From NCBI GenBank assembly GCA_015485495.1, contig WFTL01000152.1, positions 1 through 64,000 of the forward strand: DNA of 64,000 bases, read 5' to 3'. Of the stretch, positions 9,620-18,924 are shown piece by piece; positions within the stretch are counted from its first letter, which is position 1, and each line of letters opens with the position of its first letter. The DNA comes from Planctomycetaceae bacterium (GTDB lineage Bacteria > Planctomycetota > Planctomycetia > Planctomycetales > Planctomycetaceae). Position numbers and translations under genes: made by a program. The notes beneath the pieces are model-generated. The model was not told the origin of the DNA, ran no database searches, and worked only from the letters and a program-made list of their open reading frames with translations.

Positions 9620-9635
9620 ATTCCGGGGTCGGCCG

Positions 9636-11252
9636 ATGAAAGAACGTGAGCGAATCATTGTGACGGGCCTGGTGGTCCTGCTGCTGGTGCTGTGGCTGGG
9701 ATTCGTGTTCCACCGTTCTCCGGATTTCGCCGGCAGCCTCACCGGAGGCATTCTGGCCGTGGCCGGTGCGCTGCTGATGACCATTCCTCTGGCCTACCTG
9801 TTCGTCAAGCGGATCCCCGGACTCCGATCGCGTCTGAAACCTTACGTCTCCATGCGGACGCTTCTGTCCTGGCATATCTATGCGGGAATCCTCGGACCGA
9901 TTCTGGTCATCCTGCATACGGGACACAAATTCGAAAGCCCGCTGGGCATCGCCCTGACACTCATGACTCTCGTGGTGGTCTTCAGCGGATTCGCGGGACG
10001 GTACCTGATGAGCCATTTCTCATCGGAGATTCGGGAGAAGAAAACACTTCTGAAAGAACTCCATGCCGTCCGCGACCGGATGATCCGGCATCTGGCAGGA
10101 CATCCGCATCAGGCAGAGGCTGTGCGGCCTTTTTCAGGAATTCTTTCCCGGATGGCTGCCGGACTGATACAGGAACCTCGTGGCATGGCCGCGGACATCG
10201 ACGCCCCTGTCACACCGATCATGGTGGTCCGGCTGGCCGAATCCATCGCCGACGTGGAATACGCCATCGAAACGCATCAGACGTTTCGTCGATGGTTCGG
10301 AACCTGGCTGAAATGGCACATTGCCGTTTCCGCCCTGCTTTACGTTCTGATGATTCTGCACGTGTGGGCGGCCGTTCATTTCGGGCTGCGATGGTTCAAA
10401 GCACCAACAACCGACCATTTTCGCAGCACGGATCCACTGGCCGCGGCACCTGCAGATGCGTCCTTCGGAACAGAACCCCATTCGACGGCCGTGCAGGACT
10501 TTCACAGGGCGTTCGGCCGGCTGTTTGAAAGCACCTGGCGGCCGCCTGCACGAATCAACGGCATTTCCACAACCGTGTTCAACTATGCCGAATGGGCGCG
10601 TCAGGCCCGAAAAGAGCAATCGGACTTTCAGAAGGCCGTGGCTGCTTTGAAACGCGTGCAGCCTGGCGATCTGAATGGCGGAGACCGGGAAAAGATATTC
10701 TGGATCAACGTCTACAACTTCACCGCGATGAAGCTGGCCGCGGAAAACTACCCGGTCGATTCCATCACCAGCAGAAAAATCAGCCTGACAGGGAACCCCT
10801 GGTCTCTGAAGACAGTGACGGTTGGAAACCGATCGTATTCACTCAGACAGATCGAAACAGACATGCTGCTGTCCCGATTCAACGATCCGAGGATCGTGTT
10901 TGCCGTGAGCTGTGCGGCCGTCAGCTGCCCGGACCGTCCCAGCCGCCTGTTCACAGCAGATGCGGCAGATTCGCAGCTGGACTCACTTGTGGACACATTC
11001 TTTCAGAATCGCAGTAAGGGACTGCGTCTGGATACCAACAGCCGCACTCTGACCGTCTCCTGGATCCTGAAGGCAGATCGACCGTTGTTCGGTTCCGGTG
11101 ATGACGGAGTGCTGCAGTTTATCATTCGTTACGCACCGCCAGACATCGCCGCCTGGCTTCGCCGTCACGGCGACGATGTTCGAATGACGTACTTCGAACA
11201 TGACTGGAGCCTGAATGATGTGGCTCTCACAACGGACGAGGCATCTGAATGA
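9636..11252 (+). CDS. Bis-heme b-like membrane protein fused to DUF547
   Basis: Probable transmembrane electron carrier. Four hydrophobic helices lie in the first 252 residues (about 8-25, 34-56, 77-97 with 104-120, and 226-250). Two helices each carry a His pair spaced H-X13-H (H80/H94 and H228/H242), the geometry that holds two stacked b hemes in ferric reductase and NADPH oxidase domains. From about 285 to the end is a DUF547 domain, with FWINVYN (355-361), the SCAAVSCP motif (425-432) and the terminal HDWSLN. ATG 9636 follows the reductase stop by 17 bases; ATG 9612 is an alternative that would overlap it. The stop overlaps the cytochrome start by 4 bases. Heme binding is inferred from His spacing; the role of DUF547 is unknown. 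Confidence 0.8.
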   Translation: MKERERIIVTGLVVLLLVLWLGFVFHRSPDFAGSLTGGILAVAGALLMTIPLAYLFVKRIPGLRSRLKPYVSMRTLLSWHIYAGILGPILVILHTGHKFESPLGIALTLMTLVVVFSGFAGRYLMSHFSSEIREKKTLLKELHAVRDRMIRHLAGHPHQAEAVRPFSGILSRMAAGLIQEPRGMAADIDAPVTPIMVVRLAESIADVEYAIETHQTFRRWFGTWLKWHIAVSALLYVLMILHVWAAVHFGLRWFKAPTTDHFRSTDPLAAAPADASFGTEPHSTAVQDFHRAFGRLFESTWRPPARINGISTTVFNYAEWARQARKEQSDFQKAVAALKRVQPGDLNGGDREKIFWINVYNFTAMKLAAENYPVDSITSRKISLTGNPWSLKTVTVGNRSYSLRQIETDMLLSRFNDPRIVFAVSCAAVSCPDRPSRLFTADAADSQLDSLVDTFFQNRSKGLRLDTNSRTLTVSWILKADRPLFGSGDDGVLQFIIRYAPPDIAAWLRRHGDDVRMTYFEHDWSLNDVALTTDEASE

Positions 11253-12052
11253 GTCGTTCCGGCAGATACATTTCAGCATCTGCAGCCCTGGGAACGGCTG
11301 CAGTCCTCTGGTGGCTCACACCGGGAAAGGCAGTCCTTTTTCAGGCAGCCACCTGGCAGAAAATGGCACAGCCGGGCGCATTGTCGTCCGTGCATGCGCA
11401 CCTGGAAAATCGTTGCGCATCGTGCCATACGCCGGCTCGCGGAGTGAGGCCGGAATCCTGTATCGCCTGTCATGCCGGCAGTGAATCGCTCCTCCAGCGG
11501 GGAACAACGTCGTTCCATGCCGGTATCAGCAGCTGTACAGAGTGTCATCCGGAACATCGGGGACGCCATCAGCATCCCACCCGAATGGACCATACTGCTC
11601 TGACTCACATCGGACTGCGGCAGCTTCGCAGTCATGACGTTCCAGACAGTGAAAGCCGGCAGCTTGCCAGACGGCTCCGTGAATGGATCCGGCGCAGCGC
11701 AGCGGATCCCGAAGCTGTGCCCCACACGAGGATCACTCCTGGAGAATTCGTCCTGAACTGCCGCAGATGTCATGCATCCGAGGATCGTCATCTCGGACTG
11801 TTCGGAAGCGACTGTGCGGAATGTCATGCCACAGACCGATGGAGGGTCCCGGAATTCCGGCATCCTCCGGCTTCATCCACAGACTGCGCTCAGTGCCACC
11901 AGGCACCACCGAGCCACTACATGATGCATTTTCGCATGATTTCCGCGCGGGTCGCGGGCAAACCTCATGCCCGTGTCGGGCAGTGTCATTTGTGTCACCG
12001 CACGACATCCTGGAACGACATCCGCGGAACCGGGTGGTACAAACATCACTGA
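11249..12052 (+). CDS. Membrane-anchored seven-heme cytochrome c
   Basis: Periplasmic multiheme electron carrier. An N-terminal hydrophobic segment (about 7-24) without a clear cleavage site probably anchors it. Seven CXXCH heme motifs occur at 56-60, 71-75, 96-100, 171-175, 189-193, 213-217 and 246-250, and many extra His could be distal ligands. The gap between motifs 3 and 4 (about 70 residues) splits the protein into a three-heme and a four-heme part. It resembles cytochrome c3/c7-type families in spacing. It starts inside the stop of the bis-heme/DUF547 gene (ATGA), so it is translationally coupled and is the likely terminal acceptor of that chain. Its own acceptor is not identifiable. 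Confidence 0.88.
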   Translation: MSRSGRYISASAALGTAAVLWWLTPGKAVLFQAATWQKMAQPGALSSVHAHLENRCASCHTPARGVRPESCIACHAGSESLLQRGTTSFHAGISSCTECHPEHRGRHQHPTRMDHTALTHIGLRQLRSHDVPDSESRQLARRLREWIRRSAADPEAVPHTRITPGEFVLNCRRCHASEDRHLGLFGSDCAECHATDRWRVPEFRHPPASSTDCAQCHQAPPSHYMMHFRMISARVAGKPHARVGQCHLCHRTTSWNDIRGTGWYKHH

Positions 12053-12103
12053 CAGCCGACGCCGTCACGAACCACCCGGAATCCGCAGGTCCGGAAATGC
12101 GTT

Positions 12104-12125
12104 CGGCCGGCGAAGACGCCGGCCG
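12104..12125. terminator. 9-bp GC hairpin between convergent units
   Basis: A perfect stem CGGCCGGCG / CGCCGGCCG with loop AAGA, placed between the cytochrome stop (+) and the 3' end of the tRNA gene (-). It is suited to end both transcripts, although neither side has a strong T-tract. Confidence 0.55.
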
Positions 12126-12129
12126 ATAG

Positions 12130-12203
12130 TAGCGGTGGAGGGACTCGAACCCCCGACACGCGGATTATGATTCCGCTGCTCTAACCAACTGAGCTACACC
12201 GCC
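12130..12203 (-). tRNA. tRNA-Met (anticodon CAT)
   Basis: A 74-base cloverleaf on the minus strand. The acceptor stem is GGCGGTG/CACCGCT with a G-T first pair, the D arm is GCTC...GAGC, the anticodon stem is GCGGA/TCCGC with loop ATCATAA (anticodon CAT), and the T arm has TTCGAGT. The discriminator is A and CCA is not encoded. The body matches elongator Met tRNA; a CAT-reading Ile tRNA cannot be wholly excluded by eye. Confidence 0.95.
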
Positions 12204-12755
12204 GCGAAAACAGAAACAGCCCGTTCCGGGAATCCACATCATTCTCAATCATCATGCGGGGACCACCATCGATCCCTGCTGTTCCGCCGGGCCGGTTCAA
12301 CGGGAAATCCGAAAACCGCCGGCGGGGCGGCGAAGTCTAGCAGAATCCGGAAGCGTCTCAACAACGATTCACCGATTTGGCGAGCCGCCCGGAATCCCGC
12401 GCCGCCTTCCTGATCCCCTGACACCGGGGACACCGGATGATTGTCCGCCTCCCCCCTGGTGCCGCAGGGCGTCGGAAAATCCCCGTCCACTGCCAACCTA
12501 TCCAAAGGATGCCTCCGCAGACTCCGATCCTTTCAGCAGACATCCGCGATCGCACAGGTGAGGACACCGTCCCATAATAACCAGAACCAGGCCGCTGTCT
12601 GTCGCTGACAGGCTGGCGGACGCGGCGGCCGGTCCGATTGAATCCGGAGAATGCGGGTGAGACAATCCGGTCGCCGGCAGGGGGCCAGCGGCGGTCCGAC
12701 GCATGGATGTCCTGACGGCTGGTTTCTGAATTCTTCCGTTTCCGGAGCGATCACG
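12204..12755. other. Gap upstream of dnaE, no gene recognised
   Basis: About 550 bases. It holds the upstream region of the tRNA (minus) and of dnaE (plus). Short frames here have no recognisable protein features. The + frame continuous with dnaE from 12651 encodes an Arg/Gly-rich stretch unlike any DnaE N-terminus. Confidence 0.45.
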
Positions 12756-15700
12756 GTGATCACGCAGTCTGCCGACACGACGTCTCAGCCGGCCCCGTCC
12801 CGGCCGTTCGCTCACCTGCACTGCCACACGCACTACAGTCTGCTCGACGGAGTCAACCGGATTCCTCAGCTTGTGGACCGTGTCAAAGAACTGGGCATGA
12901 ATTCCGTCGCCATCACGGATCACGGCAATCTGTACGGGGCGATGGAATTCTACCGGACCTGCCGCAGCCGGGATGTCAACCCGATCATCGGTTACGAAGC
13001 TTATGTGGCGCCGGGACGGCGCACCGACCGCAGCGCCACGCGTCAGAGCGATGCGCAGTCGCACCTGACGCTGCTGGCCATGAACCGCACCGGTTTCGAC
13101 AATCTCATCCGCATGGCATCGGCCGCCTTTCTGGAAGGATTCCACTACAGACCGCGCATCGACCGGGAACTGCTGGAAGCGCACAGCGAAGGCATCATCT
13201 GTCTGTCGGGATGCGCGGCCAGCGAACTGTCGAAACTGCTGCTGGCCGAACGCACGGATGAGGCCCGCCGGCTGGTGGAATGGTACGCGCGGGTGTTCGG
13301 AGACCGCTTCTACATGGAAATCCAGGACGCCGGATTCGAAATTCAGAAGCAGTGTCTGGGACCGACCATCGATCTGGCACGGGAGATGGGCCTGCCGCTG
13401 GTGGCCACGAACGATGCGCACTACCTGACGCGCGAAGACGCGAAGGTGCAGGACGTGCTGCTGTGCGTGAACACGCGCCGCACCCGCAGCGACCGCAACC
13501 GTCTGAAAATGGAAAACGACGGCCTGTATGTGTGCAGCCCGGAAGACATGTACCGGACGTTCGCCGGACTGGAAGACGCCGTGGCGCGGTCTCAGGAAAT
13601 CGCCGACCGCGTGGACATCGAACTGCACAACCGCCGCCTGTATCCGGTGTTCCGCCCCCCGGATCAGAAAACGGACATCGAGTATCTGACCGAACTGTGT
13701 CGGGAACGGATGTACGAACGGTACGGAGACGAACTGACCGACGCGCACTGGAAACGTCTGGAATACGAGCTGTCGGTCATCGAGGCCAAAGGATACGCCA
13801 GCTATTTTCTGATCGTCTGGGACTTCGTGGAATTCGCCCGGCGCAACGGCATTCCCTGTGGAGCCCGCGGGTCGGCCTGCGGGGCCATCGTCGCGTTCCT
13901 GCTGCGTCTGGGCGATGTGTGTCCTCTGAAATACGACCTGCTGTTCGAACGGTTTCTGGATCCCAGCCGCAATGAGCCTCCGGACATCGACATCGATTTC
14001 TGCCGCGATCGGCGGCAGATGGTCATCGATTACACGCGGGAAAAATACGGGGAACTGAACGTCGCCCAGATCGGCACCTACGGCACGCTCAAGGCCCGAA
14101 ACGCGATTCGCGATGTCGGCCGGGCCCTGGACATTCCTCTGGACCGGGTCAATGAGATCGTGCGGCTGGTCCCGGATGAACTCAACATTCGTCTGCGCGA
14201 CGCTCTGGAAAAAAGTCCGGATCTGAAAAAGCTGTACGATGCCGATCCGGTGGTGCGGGAGCTGCTGGATTTCGCCATGGCGGTCGAAGGTCTGGCCCGC
14301 AGCGTGGGAACGCACGCGGCCGGAGTCGTGGTGTCGGATGTCCCGCTGAACGAAGTTGTGCCGCTGCAGAAAATCACGGGCAAGGACGACATCATCACTC
14401 AGTGGGACGGCCCGACCATTGAGGACATCGGCCTGCTGAAAATGGACTTTCTGGGACTGCGGAATCTGACGATCCTGGACAGGGCCGTGCGCAACGTGCA
14501 GAAGCTGCATCCGGATTTCGATCCGGACGAAATCAGCCGGAATCTGGACGATGAAAAAACGTTCGCACTTCTGCAGCGGGGGGAAACGAAAGGCATCTTT
14601 CAGCTGGAATCCGGCGGCATGCGGGACCTGCTGACGAAGATGAAACCGGACTGTTTCGAAGACATCATCGCCACATCCGCGCTGTACCGCCCCGGACCGC
14701 TGGAAGGCGGCATGGTGATGGAATATGTCGACGTGAAACACGGCCGCCGGCCGCCGCGCAAAGTGCATCCCGTGGTCGATGAGATTCTGGCGGAAACCCA
14801 TGGCGTGATGGTCTACCAGGAACAGGTGATGCGAATCCTGAACCGGGTGGGCAATGTGGAACTGGCCAGTGCGTACAAGTGCATCAAGGCCATCAGCAAA
14901 AAGAAACAGTCGATCATCGACAGCTTCCACGAAGACTATCTGAGAGGCGCTGCCGAGAACGGAATTGCAAAGGATCTGGCCGACGAACTGTGGAAGCTGA
15001 TCGTGGCCTTCGCCGGCTACGGATTCAACAAGTCGCATTCCACCGCTTACGGGCTGATCGCCTACAAAACCGCATGGCTCAAAGCCCACTATCCGGTGGA
15101 ATTCATGGCCGCTCTGCTCAGCTGCGGCATGGAAAGCACGGAACGGATCAGTGAGCATGTGGACGACGCCCGCCGGCAGGGCATCGACGTTCTGCCGCCG
15201 GACGTGAACCGGTCGGATGTGGAATTCGGCATGGCCGACGGCCGCATCACTTTCGGGATGGGGGCCATCAAGGGGATTGGTGAAAACGCGCTGCGGGCGA
15301 TTGTCGCGGAACGGGAGGAAAACGGGCCCTACCGCAGCATTTTCGATCTGACCGAACGGGTGGGCACACGGGCCCTGTCGAAGGCGAATCTGGAAATCCT
15401 CATCAAAGCCGGCGCCCTGGACAGTCTGCCAGGCACCCGCGCTCAGCAGATGGAAGTCGTCGAACGGGCCGTTCAGGCGGCTGCGGCGGTGGAAAAGGAC
15501 CGGGCCAGCGGGCAGATGAGCCTGTTCGGCGGAGACGACACGGATGGTGCGGACCAGGAACAGGACGTGACCGCCTGCCTTCCGGACGTCCCCGACTGGA
15601 CGCATTCTCAGAAACTGGCCGCAGAAAAAGAAGTTCTCGGCTTCTACCTGACGTCTCACCCGCTCGCTCAGCACAGTCGGCGCCTGTCCCGTTACAGCGG

Positions 15701-16301
15701 AACCACGATCCGCGATCTGGCCGATCGGGAAGACGGCGACCGCGTGATGGTGGCCGGGATGATCGGCGCCATCCGCATCGCCACGTCCAAAAAAGCATCG
15801 GCATCCGGTCAGAACCGTTACGCGAACTTCGATCTGGAAGACGCTTCGGGAATCATCCGCTGCATCGCCTGGCCGTCGGATTATGCCCGTCTGGAATCCG
15901 TCATCCGGCCGGAAGAGGTCGTCGTTCTGCAGGGCAGGATCGATCGACGAGGACGCGAACCGAACCTCATCGTCAACCGACTGCTGACTCTGGATGAAGC
16001 CGACCGGGAATTCACATCTCAGGTGGCCATTCGTTTTCAGCGCGGCCTGCACACACGCGATGATCTGGAAACCGTTTACCGGATTCTCAGAAAGTATCCG
16101 GGATCCACCGGCGTTCTGCTGGTCGTCGATTCCCCGGATCCACACGCCGATCCAGCCGCGACCGATTCCGAAAGCCGTCAGGTGCGCTACCTTCTGACCA
16201 CCGGTTCGGACTGTGCCGTCACGGTCAGCCCGGGACTGCGGCAGGAGCTGACCGAATCGATCGGAGAAAGCTGTTTCGAGTTCCAGATGGCCGGAAACTG
16301 A
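12756..16301 (+). CDS. dnaE: DNA polymerase III alpha subunit
   Basis: Replicative DNA polymerase. The PHP domain opens the protein (HCHTHYSLLDG near residue 22, then AITDHGNLYG). The polymerase core shows the catalytic aspartates in PDIDIDF near residue 408 and the GTHAAGVVVS motif. A helix-hairpin-helix region follows, and an OB-fold near residue 1020-1100 (RYANFDLEDASG). The total of 1181 residues is typical of DnaE1. I place the start at GTG 12756 because GGAG sits 8 bases upstream and the PHP domain starts about 20 residues later. The frame is open back to ATG 12651, which would add 35 unlikely residues. It stands alone, without replication neighbours. Confidence 0.95.
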   Translation: MITQSADTTSQPAPSRPFAHLHCHTHYSLLDGVNRIPQLVDRVKELGMNSVAITDHGNLYGAMEFYRTCRSRDVNPIIGYEAYVAPGRRTDRSATRQSDAQSHLTLLAMNRTGFDNLIRMASAAFLEGFHYRPRIDRELLEAHSEGIICLSGCAASELSKLLLAERTDEARRLVEWYARVFGDRFYMEIQDAGFEIQKQCLGPTIDLAREMGLPLVATNDAHYLTREDAKVQDVLLCVNTRRTRSDRNRLKMENDGLYVCSPEDMYRTFAGLEDAVARSQEIADRVDIELHNRRLYPVFRPPDQKTDIEYLTELCRERMYERYGDELTDAHWKRLEYELSVIEAKGYASYFLIVWDFVEFARRNGIPCGARGSACGAIVAFLLRLGDVCPLKYDLLFERFLDPSRNEPPDIDIDFCRDRRQMVIDYTREKYGELNVAQIGTYGTLKARNAIRDVGRALDIPLDRVNEIVRLVPDELNIRLRDALEKSPDLKKLYDADPVVRELLDFAMAVEGLARSVGTHAAGVVVSDVPLNEVVPLQKITGKDDIITQWDGPTIEDIGLLKMDFLGLRNLTILDRAVRNVQKLHPDFDPDEISRNLDDEKTFALLQRGETKGIFQLESGGMRDLLTKMKPDCFEDIIATSALYRPGPLEGGMVMEYVDVKHGRRPPRKVHPVVDEILAETHGVMVYQEQVMRILNRVGNVELASAYKCIKAISKKKQSIIDSFHEDYLRGAAENGIAKDLADELWKLIVAFAGYGFNKSHSTAYGLIAYKTAWLKAHYPVEFMAALLSCGMESTERISEHVDDARRQGIDVLPPDVNRSDVEFGMADGRITFGMGAIKGIGENALRAIVAEREENGPYRSIFDLTERVGTRALSKANLEILIKAGALDSLPGTRAQQMEVVERAVQAAAAVEKDRASGQMSLFGGDDTDGADQEQDVTACLPDVPDWTHSQKLAAEKEVLGFYLTSHPLAQHSRRLSRYSGTTIRDLADREDGDRVMVAGMIGAIRIATSKKASASGQNRYANFDLEDASGIIRCIAWPSDYARLESVIRPEEVVVLQGRIDRRGREPNLIVNRLLTLDEADREFTSQVAIRFQRGLHTRDDLETVYRILRKYPGSTGVLLVVDSPDPHADPAATDSESRQVRYLLTTGSDCAVTVSPGLRQELTESIGESCFEFQMAGN

Positions 16302-16615
16302 CCGGGTGTGCCGTGTCCGCACAGTCCGCGGCCGGCTGCCTCGTCCGGCACGGAATCCCGTTCTGGACAAAACGCGGATCCGGCAAATGTGCGGATCGGG
16401 CAGTTCGGGCAGTCAGGGAAACCGTCGAAAACCGCGCGGACTTTTGCGAAAGCTTCGGAAGTGATACACCTTCCGAACAATCCGGTACGATATGAGCAGT
16501 CCGGAGGCCATCACGGATGTCAGACCGATCCGAATGGGCGACAATGCCAGGCCGGTCTGAATTCCGGAACCAGTGACCGCTCCCTGACAGCATGAGGAGT
16601 CGGAGTATCAAATCC
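16302..16615. other. Gap upstream of GH57 gene, no gene recognised
   Basis: 314 bases between dnaE and the glycoside hydrolase. No RNA or small protein was recognised. It should contain the promoter of the downstream gene, but no clear promoter boxes were found. Confidence 0.4.
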
Positions 16616-18850
16616 ATGGCGGGACGACTGCGGCTGATTCTGGCCCTGCACAACCATCAACCGGTCGGAAACTTCGACGGGGTATTCGAACAGTCGTATC
16701 AGGACAGTTATCTCCCGTTTCTGAACGTCATCGAAGAATTCCCCGACATCCGTTTTGCGCTGCACATTTCCGGCAGCCTCCTGGAATGGCTCCAGGAACA
16801 TCATCCCGAATACGTGGAACGGGTCGCCGGATTCGTCGACCGCGGGCAGACGGAAATCATCGGCGGTGCCTTTTACGAACCCATTCTGTCCAACATTCCG
16901 CGGCGGGACCGCATCGGCCAGATCGACAGTTACCGGCGCCATCTGGAGCGTCTGTTTTCCACGGACGTTCACGGCATGTGGATGCCGGAACGCGTGTGGG
17001 AGCAGGCATTTGCCGGCGATCTCACGGCGGCCGGCGTCCGCTACACGCTTCTGGACGATCATCATTTTCTCAGCACGGGAATCGCAGCAGACCGTCTGAC
17101 CGGCTACTACATCACGGAAGACGAAGGGCGGCTGCTGTCGGTGTTTCCAGGCAGTGAACGGCTGAGATACCTGATTCCGTTTCGCGACCCTCAGGAAACC
17201 ATCCACTGGCTGCGGGAGATTGCCGACCGGTTCGATGACCCGGTGGTCGTCTTCGCCGACGACGGAGAAAAGTTCGGCATGTGGCCGGACACCCATCAGC
17301 ACGTCTATGTGGACGGCTGGCTGAAGCGATTTCTCACGGCCCTGCAGGACAACCGGGACTGGCTGACGGTGACCACTCCGCAGGAAACCCTGGCGGCCGT
17401 TCGGCCTCTGGGACTGTGTTACCTGGCCGACGGCAGTTATCGGGAAATGACCGAATGGGTGCTGGATGCAGACGATCAGAACGACCTGGAACGTCTGCGG
17501 CATATCGATGGAGACGACAACTGGAAGCGTCTTCTCCAGTTCGTCCGTGGCGGATTCTGGCGCAACTTCCGCGTCAAATATCCGGAAAGCCGCGAAATGT
17601 ATGCGCGGATGATGGAAGTGAGCACCCATCTGGCCGCCGCAGAACGCGGCGAAACGGTCGATGCCGATGTCGTATCGGATGCGCGGCAGTTCCTCTATCG
17701 GGCTCAGTGCAACTGTGCCTGGTGGCACGGAGCCTTCGGCGGACTTTACCTGCCGCACCTGCGGAACGCGGTGTACGCAAACCTGATCGAAGCCGACACC
17801 CGTCTGGAACACGCTCAGCGGGACCTGACGGAATGGATCGATGTGTCCACCGGCGACTACAACCTCGACACATACGAAGAAGTCCGCATCAGCACCCATC
17901 GGCTGGCCGCCTTTTTCAGTCCTCAGGCAGGCGGCCATCTGTATGAACTGGATGTCCGCCCGTGCCGGACCAATCTGCTGGCCACTCTGAACCGCCGTCC
18001 GGAACCGTATCATCGCCGTGTCATCGAATACGGGCAGCGTCTGCGCAGCGGACAGGTCCATGAAGACCATCACGTTGCCAGCATTCACGAAATCGTGCGG
18101 TTCAAACAGCCCGATCTGGACCGGCGGATCGTCTACGATCGGTGGCCCCGCAAGAGTCTGATGGATCATTTCATGGATCCGGCTGCGACGGCCGAAGCCG
18201 TGCGCAGAGGGGAGGGATTCCTGTCGGACCTTTCTTCGGTCGTCTGCGATATGTCGGTCCGCCGAAACGACGACGAGGTTCTCGTGCAGATGTCCGGTCC
18301 TCGGTCTGTGGGAACACAGACCGTTCACATTCAGAAGCGGGTGACGATGTGCCGGCAGCGGCCGGCGGAACTGCTGGTCGAATACGAACTGACGAATCTG
18401 CCGATCGGTCAGCCGCTGCATTTCGCTGTGGAATTCAACGTGGCCACCATGCCCGGCGGCGCATCGGATCGGTACTTCTATGGCAGCAGCGGAGAACAGC
18501 TCGGAACTCTGGATGCCTGCCTGGATCTGTCGGAGACCGACCGCATCGGCCTGGTCGACGAATGGCAGGGGATCGATGTGGCCGTGGAATGGGCTCAGCC
18601 GGCCGGCCTGTGGGCCTTCCCCATTGAAACGATCAGTCAGTCCGAATCCGGATTCGAACTCGTGCATCAGAGCGTCGCGCTGCTTCCCCACTGGCAGATC
18701 TGTGCCGAAGCCGACGGACGCTGGACGATGGATCTACGGTTCACCGTCAGCACGTCACTGGCCCGCGCCCGCCAGCTTGCGGAAATGGGACAGCGTCGGG
18801 AAAACGATGCACCGGCACCGAAACCGCCTGTGACCGGGCCGGCCGACTGA
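16616..18850 (+). CDS. GH57 4-alpha-glucanotransferase / alpha-amylase-like enzyme
   Basis: Acts on alpha-1,4-glucans (glycogen or maltodextrin), cytoplasmic since no signal peptide is seen. GH57 conserved regions are in order: HNHQP (12-16), GGAFYEP (83-89), MWMPERVWE (121-129) and ADDGEKFG (214-221). The predicted nucleophile E125 and acid D216 fall two residues beyond E123 and D214 of the Thermococcus litoralis glucanotransferase, a strong match in spacing. The C-terminal half is a beta-rich domain as in that enzyme. Length 744. ATG 16616 has GGAG ten bases upstream; ATG 16592 in the same frame would add eight residues. Glucanotransferase is favoured over amylase by the full-length match, but specificity is not proven. 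Confidence 0.88.
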   Translation: MAGRLRLILALHNHQPVGNFDGVFEQSYQDSYLPFLNVIEEFPDIRFALHISGSLLEWLQEHHPEYVERVAGFVDRGQTEIIGGAFYEPILSNIPRRDRIGQIDSYRRHLERLFSTDVHGMWMPERVWEQAFAGDLTAAGVRYTLLDDHHFLSTGIAADRLTGYYITEDEGRLLSVFPGSERLRYLIPFRDPQETIHWLREIADRFDDPVVVFADDGEKFGMWPDTHQHVYVDGWLKRFLTALQDNRDWLTVTTPQETLAAVRPLGLCYLADGSYREMTEWVLDADDQNDLERLRHIDGDDNWKRLLQFVRGGFWRNFRVKYPESREMYARMMEVSTHLAAAERGETVDADVVSDARQFLYRAQCNCAWWHGAFGGLYLPHLRNAVYANLIEADTRLEHAQRDLTEWIDVSTGDYNLDTYEEVRISTHRLAAFFSPQAGGHLYELDVRPCRTNLLATLNRRPEPYHRRVIEYGQRLRSGQVHEDHHVASIHEIVRFKQPDLDRRIVYDRWPRKSLMDHFMDPAATAEAVRRGEGFLSDLSSVVCDMSVRRNDDEVLVQMSGPRSVGTQTVHIQKRVTMCRQRPAELLVEYELTNLPIGQPLHFAVEFNVATMPGGASDRYFYGSSGEQLGTLDACLDLSETDRIGLVDEWQGIDVAVEWAQPAGLWAFPIETISQSESGFELVHQSVALLPHWQICAEADGRWTMDLRFTVSTSLARARQLAEMGQRRENDAPAPKPPVTGPAD

Positions 18851-18924
18851 AAGGCCGTCCCGGGATCGTTTCGGCGGTCTTCGAAACCTGCCGTGTTCCC
18901 CGGACGATCACTGTTCCCGGACCA

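Noticed and set aside
12498-16370. 1290-codon open frame on the minus strand
   Set aside because: It lies exactly opposite dnaE. The protein has no recognisable domain, its His/Arg/Gln-rich composition is typical of antisense frames in GC-rich genes, and dnaE motifs are fully intact on the plus strand.
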